Shown one piece after another: positions 8,952 to 16,698 of a DNA stretch of 20,852 nucleotides. Location: contig JAPOHM010000005.1 of NCBI GenBank assembly GCA_029979405.1, positions 1 through 20,852 of the forward strand, given 5' to 3'. The notes under the pieces were generated by a model. That model was not told the origin of the DNA, did no database searches, and was given only the letters and a program-made list of their open reading frames with translations. A program made the position numbers and the translations under genes. The stretch is from Methanobacteriota archaeon. GTDB taxonomy: Archaea > Thermoplasmatota > Poseidoniia > Poseidoniales > Poseidoniaceae. Positions within the stretch are counted from its first letter, which is position 1; each line of letters starts with the position of its first letter.

Positions 8952-11351
8952 ATGCGCAGGCCACTTGTAGCCCTTATGCTACTAACCGCACTCCTTCCCT
9001 TAACAACTGTAACTGCAGAGGAAGGAGGAGTAGTAATCGAGGAAATTCTCGTATCCGCATCAAGCGCAGCATACAATGGAACTGACTGGAACGGTGACGG
9101 AATTATCGGTTCCCAAAGTGATCAATACATACAGATTAGAAACACGGGAACCGAAGCAGTAGACATCTCTGATTGGATACTCGATGACAATATTGGAGAA
9201 GGTAGCCCACCATGCAGAATTGGATGGAACACTACCATTGAAGCTGGTGAAGCAATCGTTTTCTACAGAGCAAATACGGGAATAGAACTCGATTACTTTG
9301 ATGCAGACAGCGCCAATCTTTTAGACATCGATGGCAATCTGATGTCTTCAATGTCATACCCTGCTGAGGATTCCTGGTGGGACAAAGTCTACACATATGC
9401 TGAAAATGGTAGCCTGTGGAAGGAGGACCCAAATCCATCACAAGAACAAGGTTCATGCTACACTCCAAGAGACCACATTCATACAGGGTCATACATTCTT
9501 CAAGGGAAGATTGTGACCATGACCGGACCTAATGATGTTTTAGAGAATGGTAACGTAATGGTTGAAGATGGACAAATTGTTTCTGTTTGGTCAGAAGGAG
9601 ATATCCCTCCTATCAATACAGACAATGTTTCAGTGTTCGAGACAAATGGAACAATATATCCAGGGTTGATTGACATGCACAATCACCTGCATTACAATAC
9701 CGCACCTCTCTGGGAAATGTCGCCACATAGTGCCAGCCAAACAAACGAATTTGGAGGCTATAAAAATAGGTACCAATGGAAAAATCACCCAGATTACAGC
9801 CCTCATGTAACCAAGCCGAAATCATTCGTTCACAGTGGTTCTTACTGGAATATGGAAAGTCAGGCAATGAAGTATGTCGAAGTCAAGGAAATTGTAGGCG
9901 GTACAACAAGTGCTCAAGGTGGACCTTCTACCGGTAAAGATTCCTTCGACTCAATCCTTGCAAGAAATATCGAATACTACAATTTCGGAGCAGATGAAAT
10001 TCATACGAAGGTGACAGAACTTGAATCCAGTTATATTGGAAATCATATCAAAACCGGAAATGCGTCGGGGGAACTTCGTGCTTGGTTTTTGCACCTTGGG
10101 GAAGGAATGGATGAATCAAGTAGGGCTGAATTCGATATTCTCGTACAGAACGACTTACTGGTAGGTGAATTGAATTTAATCCACGGAACGGCACTAACAA
10201 AAACCGAGTTTGACAAAATGGGAGCAGTCGGCGCAAATTTGGTGTGGTCACCATTGTCAAATTTGCTACTTTACGGAACTACAACTGATGTAGCGGCAGC
10301 TAAAGATGCTGGAGTTCGAATCTCTATCGCACCAGATTGGGCACCTTCTGGTTCAAAATCTCCACTTCATGAACTGAAGGTTGCAGATTTGTGGGATGAC
10401 GAAATGCTTGGAGATATCTTCAATGATTATGAAATGGTCCAAATGGTTACTTCTAATCCTGCTAAAGCAATGAAGTGGGACCAATTCGTTGGAACTATTG
10501 AAGTTGGTAAGGCTGCAGATTTAGTAGTACTCGACAACATCAACACTAACCCTTATCGAAACATGATAAACGCAATTGACACCGATGTTCGCCTTACCGT
10601 AATCGGTGGGATCCCAATCTACGGAGACCAAGACATTATGACAGAAATGAAAGGTGACGACTGGGAACCTGCAGGATTAGGTAAAGCCCTTGATGTCACA
10701 TTCATCGGTGTTGAAGATGGTGGCCAGACTTGGGGAGAGATAGTTAGCGATTTAGAAATGGCAATGAGGTTTGACTATGATGAGATGAAAGACGCCTTCG
10801 GGGAGAACATGGCTGACTTTGATAATCAGGTAGCAAATATGGTAAATGTTGGTTTAGACCCAGTTCACACTTGGGGTGATGAAAGATATTTTAGAGTCAT
10901 TAACAGCTCTAATTCTGCAAATTCTCAAATCGACATGTCACTGTTGTTTGACCGCTATTATGACCGGCCTGCAACTATTGACACAGTTATCGGAGAGGAA
11001 GGAAATTACACTGAACACAACCCTGTATCTCATACTTACGGATGTATGGATGATACGGCATTGAACTTCAATGCAGATGCTACAAAGGATGATGGAAGTT
11101 GTACATTCCAACAACAAAACACTACTCAGCAAACAAATAACTCCGATGATAATACTTGTATCGGCATATGTGATGATTCATTTTCAGACAGTGTCGAGGA
11201 TAAGGATGAAGCGAATTTGGTTTCTTTAACAATTTTTATGGGGATAATTTTTGCAATTGCAATTTCAGTAATCTTCATCTCAAGAAATAGAGAAGATAGT
11301 GTTACATTTGTACCTGAAATGCCACCTTTAGAGCCACCTAAATCAGATTAA
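8952..11351 (+). CDS. Cell-surface amidohydrolase with N-terminal lamin-tail-like domain and C-terminal membrane anchor
   Basis: Secreted metal-dependent hydrolase of 799 residues. Order: signal peptide (1-22, MRRPLVALMLLTALLPLTTV); a lamin-tail-like beta-sandwich (about 26-160, with YIQIRNTGTEAVDISDWIL); an amidohydrolase TIM barrel (about 180-560); a GCMD...DDGSC module (697-717); a Gln/Asn/Thr-rich linker; one transmembrane helix (about 757-776) and a short basic/acidic tail. Metal-ligand candidates are His243 and His245 (DMHNH), His381 with Glu384 (LHLGEG), His411 (LIHGTAL) and Asp462 (APDWAPSGS), the pattern of the cytosine-deaminase/atrazine-chlorohydrolase branch. AADLVVLD is the usual C-terminal amidohydrolase segment. 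Substrate unknown. The ATG at 8952 is chosen for the signal peptide; a GTG at 8928 adds eight residues. The last 9 bases overlap cysS, convergent. Confidence 0.87.
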   Translation: MRRPLVALMLLTALLPLTTVTAEEGGVVIEEILVSASSAAYNGTDWNGDGIIGSQSDQYIQIRNTGTEAVDISDWILDDNIGEGSPPCRIGWNTTIEAGEAIVFYRANTGIELDYFDADSANLLDIDGNLMSSMSYPAEDSWWDKVYTYAENGSLWKEDPNPSQEQGSCYTPRDHIHTGSYILQGKIVTMTGPNDVLENGNVMVEDGQIVSVWSEGDIPPINTDNVSVFETNGTIYPGLIDMHNHLHYNTAPLWEMSPHSASQTNEFGGYKNRYQWKNHPDYSPHVTKPKSFVHSGSYWNMESQAMKYVEVKEIVGGTTSAQGGPSTGKDSFDSILARNIEYYNFGADEIHTKVTELESSYIGNHIKTGNASGELRAWFLHLGEGMDESSRAEFDILVQNDLLVGELNLIHGTALTKTEFDKMGAVGANLVWSPLSNLLLYGTTTDVAAAKDAGVRISIAPDWAPSGSKSPLHELKVADLWDDEMLGDIFNDYEMVQMVTSNPAKAMKWDQFVGTIEVGKAADLVVLDNINTNPYRNMINAIDTDVRLTVIGGIPIYGDQDIMTEMKGDDWEPAGLGKALDVTFIGVEDGGQTWGEIVSDLEMAMRFDYDEMKDAFGENMADFDNQVANMVNVGLDPVHTWGDERYFRVINSSNSANSQIDMSLLFDRYYDRPATIDTVIGEEGNYTEHNPVSHTYGCMDDTALNFNADATKDDGSCTFQQQNTTQQTNNSDDNTCIGICDDSFSDSVEDKDEANLVSLTIFMGIIFAIAISVIFISRNREDSVTFVPEMPPLEPPKSD
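11040..11102 (+). other. GCMD...DDGSC extracellular module
   Basis: Encodes a 21-residue unit (GCMDDTALNFNADATKDDGS then Cys) with two bracketing cysteines and Asn/Asp-rich turns. I know similar 'GCTDPxAxNYNPxAxxDDGSC' repeats from secreted proteins of marine bacteria. Here a single copy sits between the catalytic barrel and the membrane anchor. Confidence 0.6.
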
Positions 11352-12824
11352 GTCCCACATTGGTCCTTCATCTGTATCAGTAACTACTACTCCCAATTCG
11401 TTCAATTGGTCTCTTATTGAATCGGCTAATGTCCAATCTTTTGCAGCTCTCGCATCCGACCTTTTGGCAATCAGACCTTCGACTTGTTCTGCGATCTCAG
11501 AACGTCTCGGGTCCTCCTCTGGCTCTGCAAGCACAATTTCCCTTGCAGGTAGTACACCCAGTACGTCTCCAGCAGTATCTTCTAACCACTCAACGCAGTG
11601 AATCGCATATGCACCTAAATCATCTCCTTCCAAGGTTGATAACATCTTACTCATCTCCTTCAGGGCACCCAAAACCTTGGCTACGGCTTCTCTTGAATTG
11701 AAATCATCGTCCATTGCAATTGCAAATCCCTGAGCCATTTTTTCTAACAAACCGAGGCTTCTGACTATTGGTACCTGAGATAATACGTCTCCTTCCGGAA
11801 GAGGTGGAGAATTATCTCCTACTAACTCTAAGGCGGCCTTGTAAACTGAGATTAGGCGATTGTAGTTTTTCTCAGCATCCTTCAGTAATTGTTCATTCAT
11901 ATCAATTGGTGAGCGATAGTGAGCATTGATTAATGCGAAACGAAGAATCATCGCATCAACTTTCTGAAGTATTTCTCTGATTGTCCAAAAATTCCCTAAG
12001 GATTTACTCATTTTTTCTCCATCAATATTGACAAAACCGTTGTGAAGCCAATGGTGAACTACAGGACTACAACCTGTGTGGCATTCGCCTTGGAAAATCT
12101 CAGCTTCGTGATGAGGGAATATCAAATCATGGCCTCCACCATGAATGTCGAATTGTTCTCCAAAGGCATCCATAGACATTGCAGTACACTCGATATGCCA
12201 GCCCGGCCTTCCCGGACCCCAAGGTGAGTCCCAGGTTGGTTCACCAGGCTTAGCTGCCTTCCACAAAGCGAAATCCTTGTGGTCGCGCTTACCGCTACCC
12301 GTGCCTTCTACTCTTCCACCTGCACCTCCTCTTACAGCATCTATATTCTGACCGGTTAACTCACCGTATTTTTCTGGAGCGCTATCGACTGAAAAGTAAA
12401 CTCCATCATCGGAAGAATAAGCATTACCTTTCTCTATCAGGTCAGAAATAATTCTTATCATATCTTCAACATATTCAGTACACCTCGGGTATGAATCGGC
12501 TCTTAGGATATTTAACGAATCCATGTCCTCATAGTAAGTTTGAATATTGTCTTCAACCAACTTTTTCCAGTCTATTCCGGACTCATTAGCACGATTGATA
12601 ATTTTGTCATCGATGTCGGTGAAATTTTGAACATAGTTAACATCGTATCCTGACTTTTCAAGCCATCTGTGAATCATATCGAATGAAAGATAACACCTTG
12701 CATGGCCAAGGTGACATAAGTCGTATACGGTAACGCCACACACGTACATGTTTACTACGCCAGGATTCATAGTGGAGAAGGCAACTTTGTCCTTCCTCCT
12801 AGTGTCATGAACACGTAGTGGCAT
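11343..12824 (-). CDS. cysS: Cysteinyl-tRNA synthetase
   Basis: Class I synthetase charging tRNA(Cys); 493 residues, close to the usual 460-500. It shows MYVCGVTVYD at the N-terminus, the HIGH-type motif as HLGH (38-41), the NFTDIDDKI segment and KMSKS (271-275). Zinc ligands by comparison with the bacterial enzyme are Cys29, Cys213, His238 and Glu242, all present with the usual spacing. The C-terminal DALR-type helical domain closes with RSDARAAKDWTLADSIRDQL, typical of the family. The ATG at 12824 gives MPLRVHDTRRKDKV, matching known N-termini; an upstream TTG at 12854 would add ten atypical residues. It lies 33 nt after the small NTF2-like gene on the same strand, likely cotranscribed. The 3' end overlaps the convergent amidohydrolase gene by 9 nt. 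Confidence 0.96.
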   Translation of the reverse strand: MPLRVHDTRRKDKVAFSTMNPGVVNMYVCGVTVYDLCHLGHARCYLSFDMIHRWLEKSGYDVNYVQNFTDIDDKIINRANESGIDWKKLVEDNIQTYYEDMDSLNILRADSYPRCTEYVEDMIRIISDLIEKGNAYSSDDGVYFSVDSAPEKYGELTGQNIDAVRGGAGGRVEGTGSGKRDHKDFALWKAAKPGEPTWDSPWGPGRPGWHIECTAMSMDAFGEQFDIHGGGHDLIFPHHEAEIFQGECHTGCSPVVHHWLHNGFVNIDGEKMSKSLGNFWTIREILQKVDAMILRFALINAHYRSPIDMNEQLLKDAEKNYNRLISVYKAALELVGDNSPPLPEGDVLSQVPIVRSLGLLEKMAQGFAIAMDDDFNSREAVAKVLGALKEMSKMLSTLEGDDLGAYAIHCVEWLEDTAGDVLGVLPAREIVLAEPEEDPRRSEIAEQVEGLIAKRSDARAAKDWTLADSIRDQLNELGVVVTDTDEGPMWDLI

Positions 12825-12857
12825 CAAATGTCGGGTATAGTCCCTGTTATTCAAAGA

Positions 12858-13202
12858 TTAGTTACCAATTAGGTTGTAATCTTCACTTAGTGGTGTCGCA
12901 CCAGTTTCAACTCTGAAAATTTGGCCGTCCTTGAATTGGTAAAATGTCAATACTGCTTCTGATGTCGAGCCGTTTGCAAAATGAGCTATACAGTGGTCTA
13001 CTCCTACTTCGTCATTTTCGTATAGAATTCGATTGTTTACGATAGTTACCATTCCTGAACCCATTATTCCAAGCATGTCTTGCTTTGTCATTTGCGCATT
13101 TCCAACGTGTGGAATGAATAAACAATCGTCGTGAAGTATTGCGGCCATTTGCTCTTCATTTCCTGCTTCAAATGCTTCATGGTAGTCTGCTATTAGTCCC
13201 AT
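12858..13202 (-). CDS. Small NTF2-like / SnoaL-fold protein
   Basis: A 114-residue soluble protein with the layout of the NTF2-like superfamily. An N-terminal helix pair (ADYHEAFEAGNEEQMAAIL) is followed by a strand with an acidic pair (HDDCLFIPHVG), a TKQDMLGIM helix and a curved sheet ending in LTFYQFKDGQIFRVE. SnoaL-like and DUF4440-like proteins have exactly this order and may be enzymes or ligand-binding domains. No catalytic assignment is possible from sequence alone. The ATG at 13202 is clear. The gene heads a probable two-gene unit with cysS and faces the membrane-protein gene across a 98-bp divergent region. The functional link to cysS is unknown. Confidence 0.75.
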   Translation of the reverse strand: MGLIADYHEAFEAGNEEQMAAILHDDCLFIPHVGNAQMTKQDMLGIMGSGMVTIVNNRILYENDEVGVDHCIAHFANGSTSEAVLTFYQFKDGQIFRVETGATPLSEDYNLIGN

Positions 13203-13208
13203 GGAATT

Positions 13209-13233
13209 TGTTATGCAACACTGTGTAATAACA
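13209..13233. promoter_or_regulatory. Imperfect dyad overlapping the promoter of the NTF2-like gene
   Basis: TGTTAT (13209-13214) and ATAACA (13228-13233) form an inverted repeat. It encloses a second, almost concentric one (ACAC-T-GTGT, 13218-13226). The dyad sits 7-31 nt upstream of the ATG at 13202 and overlaps the TATA-like GTTATTACA (minus strand, about 13223-13231). Possible operator or core promoter; unproven. Confidence 0.3.
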
Positions 13234-13244
13234 CTTTTTTGTTT

Positions 13245-13257
13245 ATTATCAGATAAT
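13245..13257. promoter_or_regulatory. Palindrome ATTATC-A-GATAAT in divergent region
   Basis: A perfect 6+1+6 palindrome lies midway between the two divergent genes, a position suited to a regulator binding site. AT-rich palindromes of this size also arise by chance. Confidence 0.25.
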
Positions 13258-13270
13258 TAAGACCGCTCTA

Positions 13271-13279
13271 TCTATTACA
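13271..13279 (+). promoter_or_regulatory. Possible TATA box for the membrane-protein gene
   Basis: TCTATTACA is centred about 26 nt before the GTG at 13301, the distance expected for a leaderless archaeal transcript. Confidence 0.35.
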
Positions 13280-13300
13280 TAGCGCATCATCAGTTTTAAT

Positions 13301-13954
13301 GTGAGGCCGGCTGTAATCTCTAGATTGAGTTGGTCTATTCCAACATTCACGATATTACTATCATCCCTGTTCCATGTAATATTAGGGGATGCAAGAGATT
13401 TCCCTTTCTTTATTTCAGAAGCTGACTATCCAGGAATTCAGCGATATATCTTCACGATAGGTTTTAGTTTGACTGGACTCATTTTGACCTATTACTCTTG
13501 GTTAATTTTCCAAGCCAATAAAGAAACAGCAAGATGGTACTGGATGAACATATCTCTCGTGATGGGAATTTGGGTTGGAGGAAATCTGTTTATCATGTCA
13601 TTTTTCGACATGTACGACCATATAGAGATCCACGTTGCTACCGCGTTAAACGTGTTTTACTTTGGATGGGGCTGGTGTGTAATCACACATATCGGATTAC
13701 CAAAAGCCTCAGATTATGGGAAAAGAATCAGAAAAATTTCAATGGTCACCGGTTTGATTGGACTTACTGGAATGGTATATTCAATCAGCGTGGGGCTGGA
13801 CAAATATCCTGAATTTGTCAATAATGAATGGGATTTCGAAAAGATGCAACCGTATATTGATTGGGCTGCACCGATGGAATATTTGCTAGCATTTTCATTC
13901 ATTGCAACAATTTATTCATTTGATAAAGAGATAAATGGGGATGAAGAAGAGTGA
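13301..13954 (+). CDS. Six-helix membrane protein, Frag1/DRAM/Sfk1-like
   Basis: Integral membrane protein of 217 residues with six predicted helices, at about 10-29, 47-68, 79-101, 108-130, 144-165 and 186-205. The first extracytoplasmic loop has DFPFFISEADYPGIQRYIFT. That recalls the (P/F)-I-S-(E/D)...YP....F signature after helix 1 in the Frag1/DRAM/Sfk1 family, which also has six helices. These are mostly eukaryotic proteins involved in lipid handling or autophagy; the role in archaea is unknown. The GTG start is supported by a TATA-like element about 26 nt upstream; the ATG at 13299 is out of frame. It overlaps the following amidotransferase gene by 4 nt (GTGA), so the two are probably coexpressed. 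Confidence 0.65.
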   Translation: MRPAVISRLSWSIPTFTILLSSLFHVILGDARDFPFFISEADYPGIQRYIFTIGFSLTGLILTYYSWLIFQANKETARWYWMNISLVMGIWVGGNLFIMSFFDMYDHIEIHVATALNVFYFGWGWCVITHIGLPKASDYGKRIRKISMVTGLIGLTGMVYSISVGLDKYPEFVNNEWDFEKMQPYIDWAAPMEYLLAFSFIATIYSFDKEINGDEEE

Positions 13955-14601
13955 AACTACTGGTCGTTGATTTACTTGCTGAACGAATCTCTTTCGGCGA
14001 GAAAGGAGTTGAAGAAATAGTCAGGCATTTCGAGGGATATGAAGTTCTGCTTTGGGCGCCACATATCGATAATCCTAGAGAATATTCCTTTGGTAGAAGA
14101 ATTACTGAGCCCGAGGAAGTGGATGCTGTAATAATTACAGGGAGCAGGAGAAATGTATCGATGTGGGAACCGTGGATGGACGATGTTGCAGAACTTATTC
14201 GCAACTGTCAAACACCTCTATACGGTATTTGTTTCGGACATCAAATAATCTGTAAGTCACTTGGTGGAAATGTAGTCAGAGCCGAAGAAGGATTCCATGA
14301 ATATGCAGAGGTTAGAGACATTAATGGCAATAAATACAATCAATTATTCACACATCAAGACTTTGTTACCGACTCTGGAGAAATGAACGTAATTGCCTCA
14401 ACTGACCATTGTGAAATAGCGGCATGTAAGCATCCGACTAGGCCAATATGGACTGTACAATTCCATCCAGAGGCAATACCTGAGTTACTTGATTACTCTG
14501 TTGAGTGTGGAGATATGACGATCGATGAAAGGCTCGCATTTGGAGACATCAATCAGGATTTAGATGTGACAGATTCACTTATCAATTCTAAACTAGGATA
14601 A
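13951..14601 (+). CDS. Class I glutamine amidotransferase (GMP-synthase-like GATase)
   Basis: Cytoplasmic protein of 216 residues with a complete class I GATase triad: Cys94 in YGICFGHQ, His172 and Glu174 in VQFHPEA. The oxyanion region IITGSRRNVSMWEPW resembles the stand-alone GMP-synthase-like amidotransferases. No synthetase domain follows, and the C-terminus (after about 190) is a short acidic tail. Such stand-alone proteins can be GuaA subunits, gamma-glutamyl hydrolases or enzymes of unknown substrate. I see no guaA partner here, and the GMP-specific subunit normally runs about 185-190 residues, so I do not call it guaA. The GTG start overlaps the upstream stop by 4 nt, implying translational coupling with the membrane protein. 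Its own stop abuts that of the convergent Fe-S oxidoreductase gene. Confidence 0.82.
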   Translation: MKLLVVDLLAERISFGEKGVEEIVRHFEGYEVLLWAPHIDNPREYSFGRRITEPEEVDAVIITGSRRNVSMWEPWMDDVAELIRNCQTPLYGICFGHQIICKSLGGNVVRAEEGFHEYAEVRDINGNKYNQLFTHQDFVTDSGEMNVIASTDHCEIAACKHPTRPIWTVQFHPEAIPELLDYSVECGDMTIDERLAFGDINQDLDVTDSLINSKLG

Positions 14602-16632
14602 TCACTCTTCTTCAGATTTAGCGGCTTGAATCTTTGCATCATTCGCTTTGATTTGTTCCCAAACTATCTCTGCGATGTCTTTGACTTCCATTTCGGAATT
14701 GATGCTTGACAAACCATCTGTAACCATTGTTGAACAGAAAGGACACCCTACTGCAACTGTATCCGCTCCGGTTTTAGCCAATTCTTTAGCTCGAATTACG
14801 TTGACACGATCATATCCTTCATCGACATGCTCTTCCATCCACATCTGAGCACCTCCTGCGCCACAACAGAAAGAGTCTCTAGCATGCTTCTCCGTTTCGA
14901 TGTCTACGCCACCAATTGCTGAACGAGGTGCGTCAAATTCTCCGCCTATTCGACCAAGATAACATGGGTCGTGATAGGTGATGTTTCCATCATGCTTTGG
15001 CTCTGGAAGCTTACCTTCACTTTGAAGATGATTAATCAATTGTGAGTGGTGCATAACTTCAATGTCTTGACCGCCGTAATCCTTGTACTCCTTGCCAAGG
15101 GTATGGAAACAGTGAGGGCATGAAGCAACTATTTTCTTAACACCAAGTTCATCAAATGTAGAAAGGTTGGTTTCAGCAAGCATCTGGAATAGATATTCAT
15201 TACCTGCTCTTCTTGCAGCGTCCCCGCTACAACCTTCCTGCATACCTAATATCCCGACATCTAATCCTGCTTCTTTCATTATTGAAATTGTATCTCTTGC
15301 AACTTTCTTATTTCTCTCATCGAATGAAGCAGCACATCCTGCGAAATAGATGTACTCAGCTGGTTCTGCAACCTTTACATCCAAATCTGCAGCCCAATCT
15401 CCTCTTTCGTGCATTGGTATACCGTATGGATTTGAGTCACCTTCAAGATTTTCAATTGTCATCATGAGAGGCATTACTGTCTCTTCAACAGATTCATCGA
15501 ATTCCATTCTTTCCATCATCAAATGTCTTCTAGCATCCGTTAGTTTTGGAACATGCTCGATGTTTACTGGACAGACATCTACACAGGCATGGCAAGTAGT
15601 ACAAGCCCATATTGCAGCTTCACTAAATCTTGAAATCATGTCTTCTTCAGGTGCTTCGCCCTTGAACAATAATTCAGCATGTTCGTTTGCATATCCCCTG
15701 ACATCGTGAACTATTTGCATTGGATTAAGCGCTTTTCCAGAAGCGTAAGCAGGACATACATCTTGACATCTTGCACATGACGTACAAGCCCAACCATCGA
15801 TAAGGCTCCTCCAAGTCAACTGAGTATAGGATGCGGCTCCAAAAGATTCCAAGTCGAGATCGTCAAGAGGAACTGCAGTTCCATTTTCATCGGTTTGAAG
15901 AGGGCGCATTTTAGCCATAGGCTGTGTATCGAAGAAGAACACGTTAGGTAGAGCCATTACCAAATGCATGTGCTTTGAGAGTGGAATCAAGAATAAGAAT
16001 GTGCATATAGCAAGCATGTGAGCCCAGTATGCCCAATTTACAAGGCTCTGAGTTATTGTAAAGGTTTCAGAAACCCAATAACCAATCATTTCGAATGTAG
16101 GGTCTGGACCCTCCCCCGCCTCGATAACGAATGATGTAGTACAAATGGTCATTATTAGCAACAGGATTACATTACCTTCAAGTTGGCTTTTTCCTTTCAA
16201 TTTTTCAGGTGTAAATAACACCCTGCGATTCAGGGCTAAGAAACAACCAATCAGTGCACTTGTGTAACCTAATTCGACCATTCCATTCCAGATTCCATTT
16301 AGGGAAGAGGGCAGAATGTGTTCACTGAATCTATTACCGCTTGCCAAGTCCAACATATCGCTTGAAAGCATTAGGAATCCCCAGAACATTAGAACGTGCA
16401 TTCCACCAGCAACTGGGTCTTCTAGAACCTTCCTTTGCCCCAACCAGACACTTGCTGTTTCCTTCAGCCTTGCACCCCAGGAATCAAACCTGTTGTCTTT
16501 GGAACCGAGCATTACAAGTCTGGTTGCTTTCTGTACTTGATAAGTAAAGAAACCAAGTGAAACTACACCTAGAATTAGCAATATGTACCAACCTGAGATA
16601 CCCGCATAGGTTACATCGAGAGGGTGCTGCAT
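14602..16632 (-). CDS. Membrane-bound HdrD/CCG-type Fe-S oxidoreductase (ETF:quinone oxidoreductase-like)
   Basis: Protein of 676 residues fusing a NarI-like cytochrome b membrane part to an HdrD-like part. Helices lie at about 13-33, 75-92, 115-135, 153-172 and 196-218, with candidate haem ligands His79, His205 and His221/223. Two 4Fe-4S clusters follow: C283-C286-C289-C293 and C344-C347-C350-C354, each ending CP. Two CCG domains come last (Cys433, Cys468, Cys505/508; then Cys557, Cys589-590, Cys630/633). This architecture is that of single-chain Fe-S oxidoreductases proposed to pass electrons from electron-transferring flavoprotein (acyl-CoA oxidation) to menaquinone. Related forms serve glycolate/lactate oxidation. 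No etf or dehydrogenase gene is next to it, so the donor is unknown. A GAGG lies 5 nt before the ATG. Confidence 0.85.
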   Translation of the reverse strand: MQHPLDVTYAGISGWYILLILGVVSLGFFTYQVQKATRLVMLGSKDNRFDSWGARLKETASVWLGQRKVLEDPVAGGMHVLMFWGFLMLSSDMLDLASGNRFSEHILPSSLNGIWNGMVELGYTSALIGCFLALNRRVLFTPEKLKGKSQLEGNVILLLIMTICTTSFVIEAGEGPDPTFEMIGYWVSETFTITQSLVNWAYWAHMLAICTFLFLIPLSKHMHLVMALPNVFFFDTQPMAKMRPLQTDENGTAVPLDDLDLESFGAASYTQLTWRSLIDGWACTSCARCQDVCPAYASGKALNPMQIVHDVRGYANEHAELLFKGEAPEEDMISRFSEAAIWACTTCHACVDVCPVNIEHVPKLTDARRHLMMERMEFDESVEETVMPLMMTIENLEGDSNPYGIPMHERGDWAADLDVKVAEPAEYIYFAGCAASFDERNKKVARDTISIMKEAGLDVGILGMQEGCSGDAARRAGNEYLFQMLAETNLSTFDELGVKKIVASCPHCFHTLGKEYKDYGGQDIEVMHHSQLINHLQSEGKLPEPKHDGNITYHDPCYLGRIGGEFDAPRSAIGGVDIETEKHARDSFCCGAGGAQMWMEEHVDEGYDRVNVIRAKELAKTGADTVAVGCPFCSTMVTDGLSSINSEMEVKDIAEIVWEQIKANDAKIQAAKSEEE

Positions 16633-16698
16633 TACCTCCTCGAAGTCGAGTCACTCCTTCAACCCAACGGCAAAGTACTTCCTACCTTACCCATATCC

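Noticed and set aside
12825..12854. TTG 12854 as the cysteinyl-tRNA synthetase start
   Set aside because: The ten extra residues do not match known N-termini, no Shine-Dalgarno motif precedes it, and ATG 12824 gives the standard beginning.
13951..14601. Calling the amidotransferase guaA
   Set aside because: There is no GMP-synthetase partner gene, and the length and C-terminal tail differ from the GMP-specific subunit; only the class I triad is certain.
15350..15709. A 119-residue open frame on the plus strand inside the Fe-S oxidoreductase gene
   Set aside because: It lies fully antisense to a gene with strong motifs, has Ser/Ile-rich shadow composition and no homology I recognise.
16639..16650. 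CTCGA-AG-TCGAG inverted repeat in the divergent gap before mvk
   Set aside because: Five base pairs with a two-base loop is too small to be a stable hairpin, and such repeats are common by chance.
16624..16698. GTG 16624 as the mevalonate kinase start
   Set aside because: The added 25 residues are not typical of the family and would overlap the start of the divergent oxidoreductase. ATG 16699 begins the conserved core directly.
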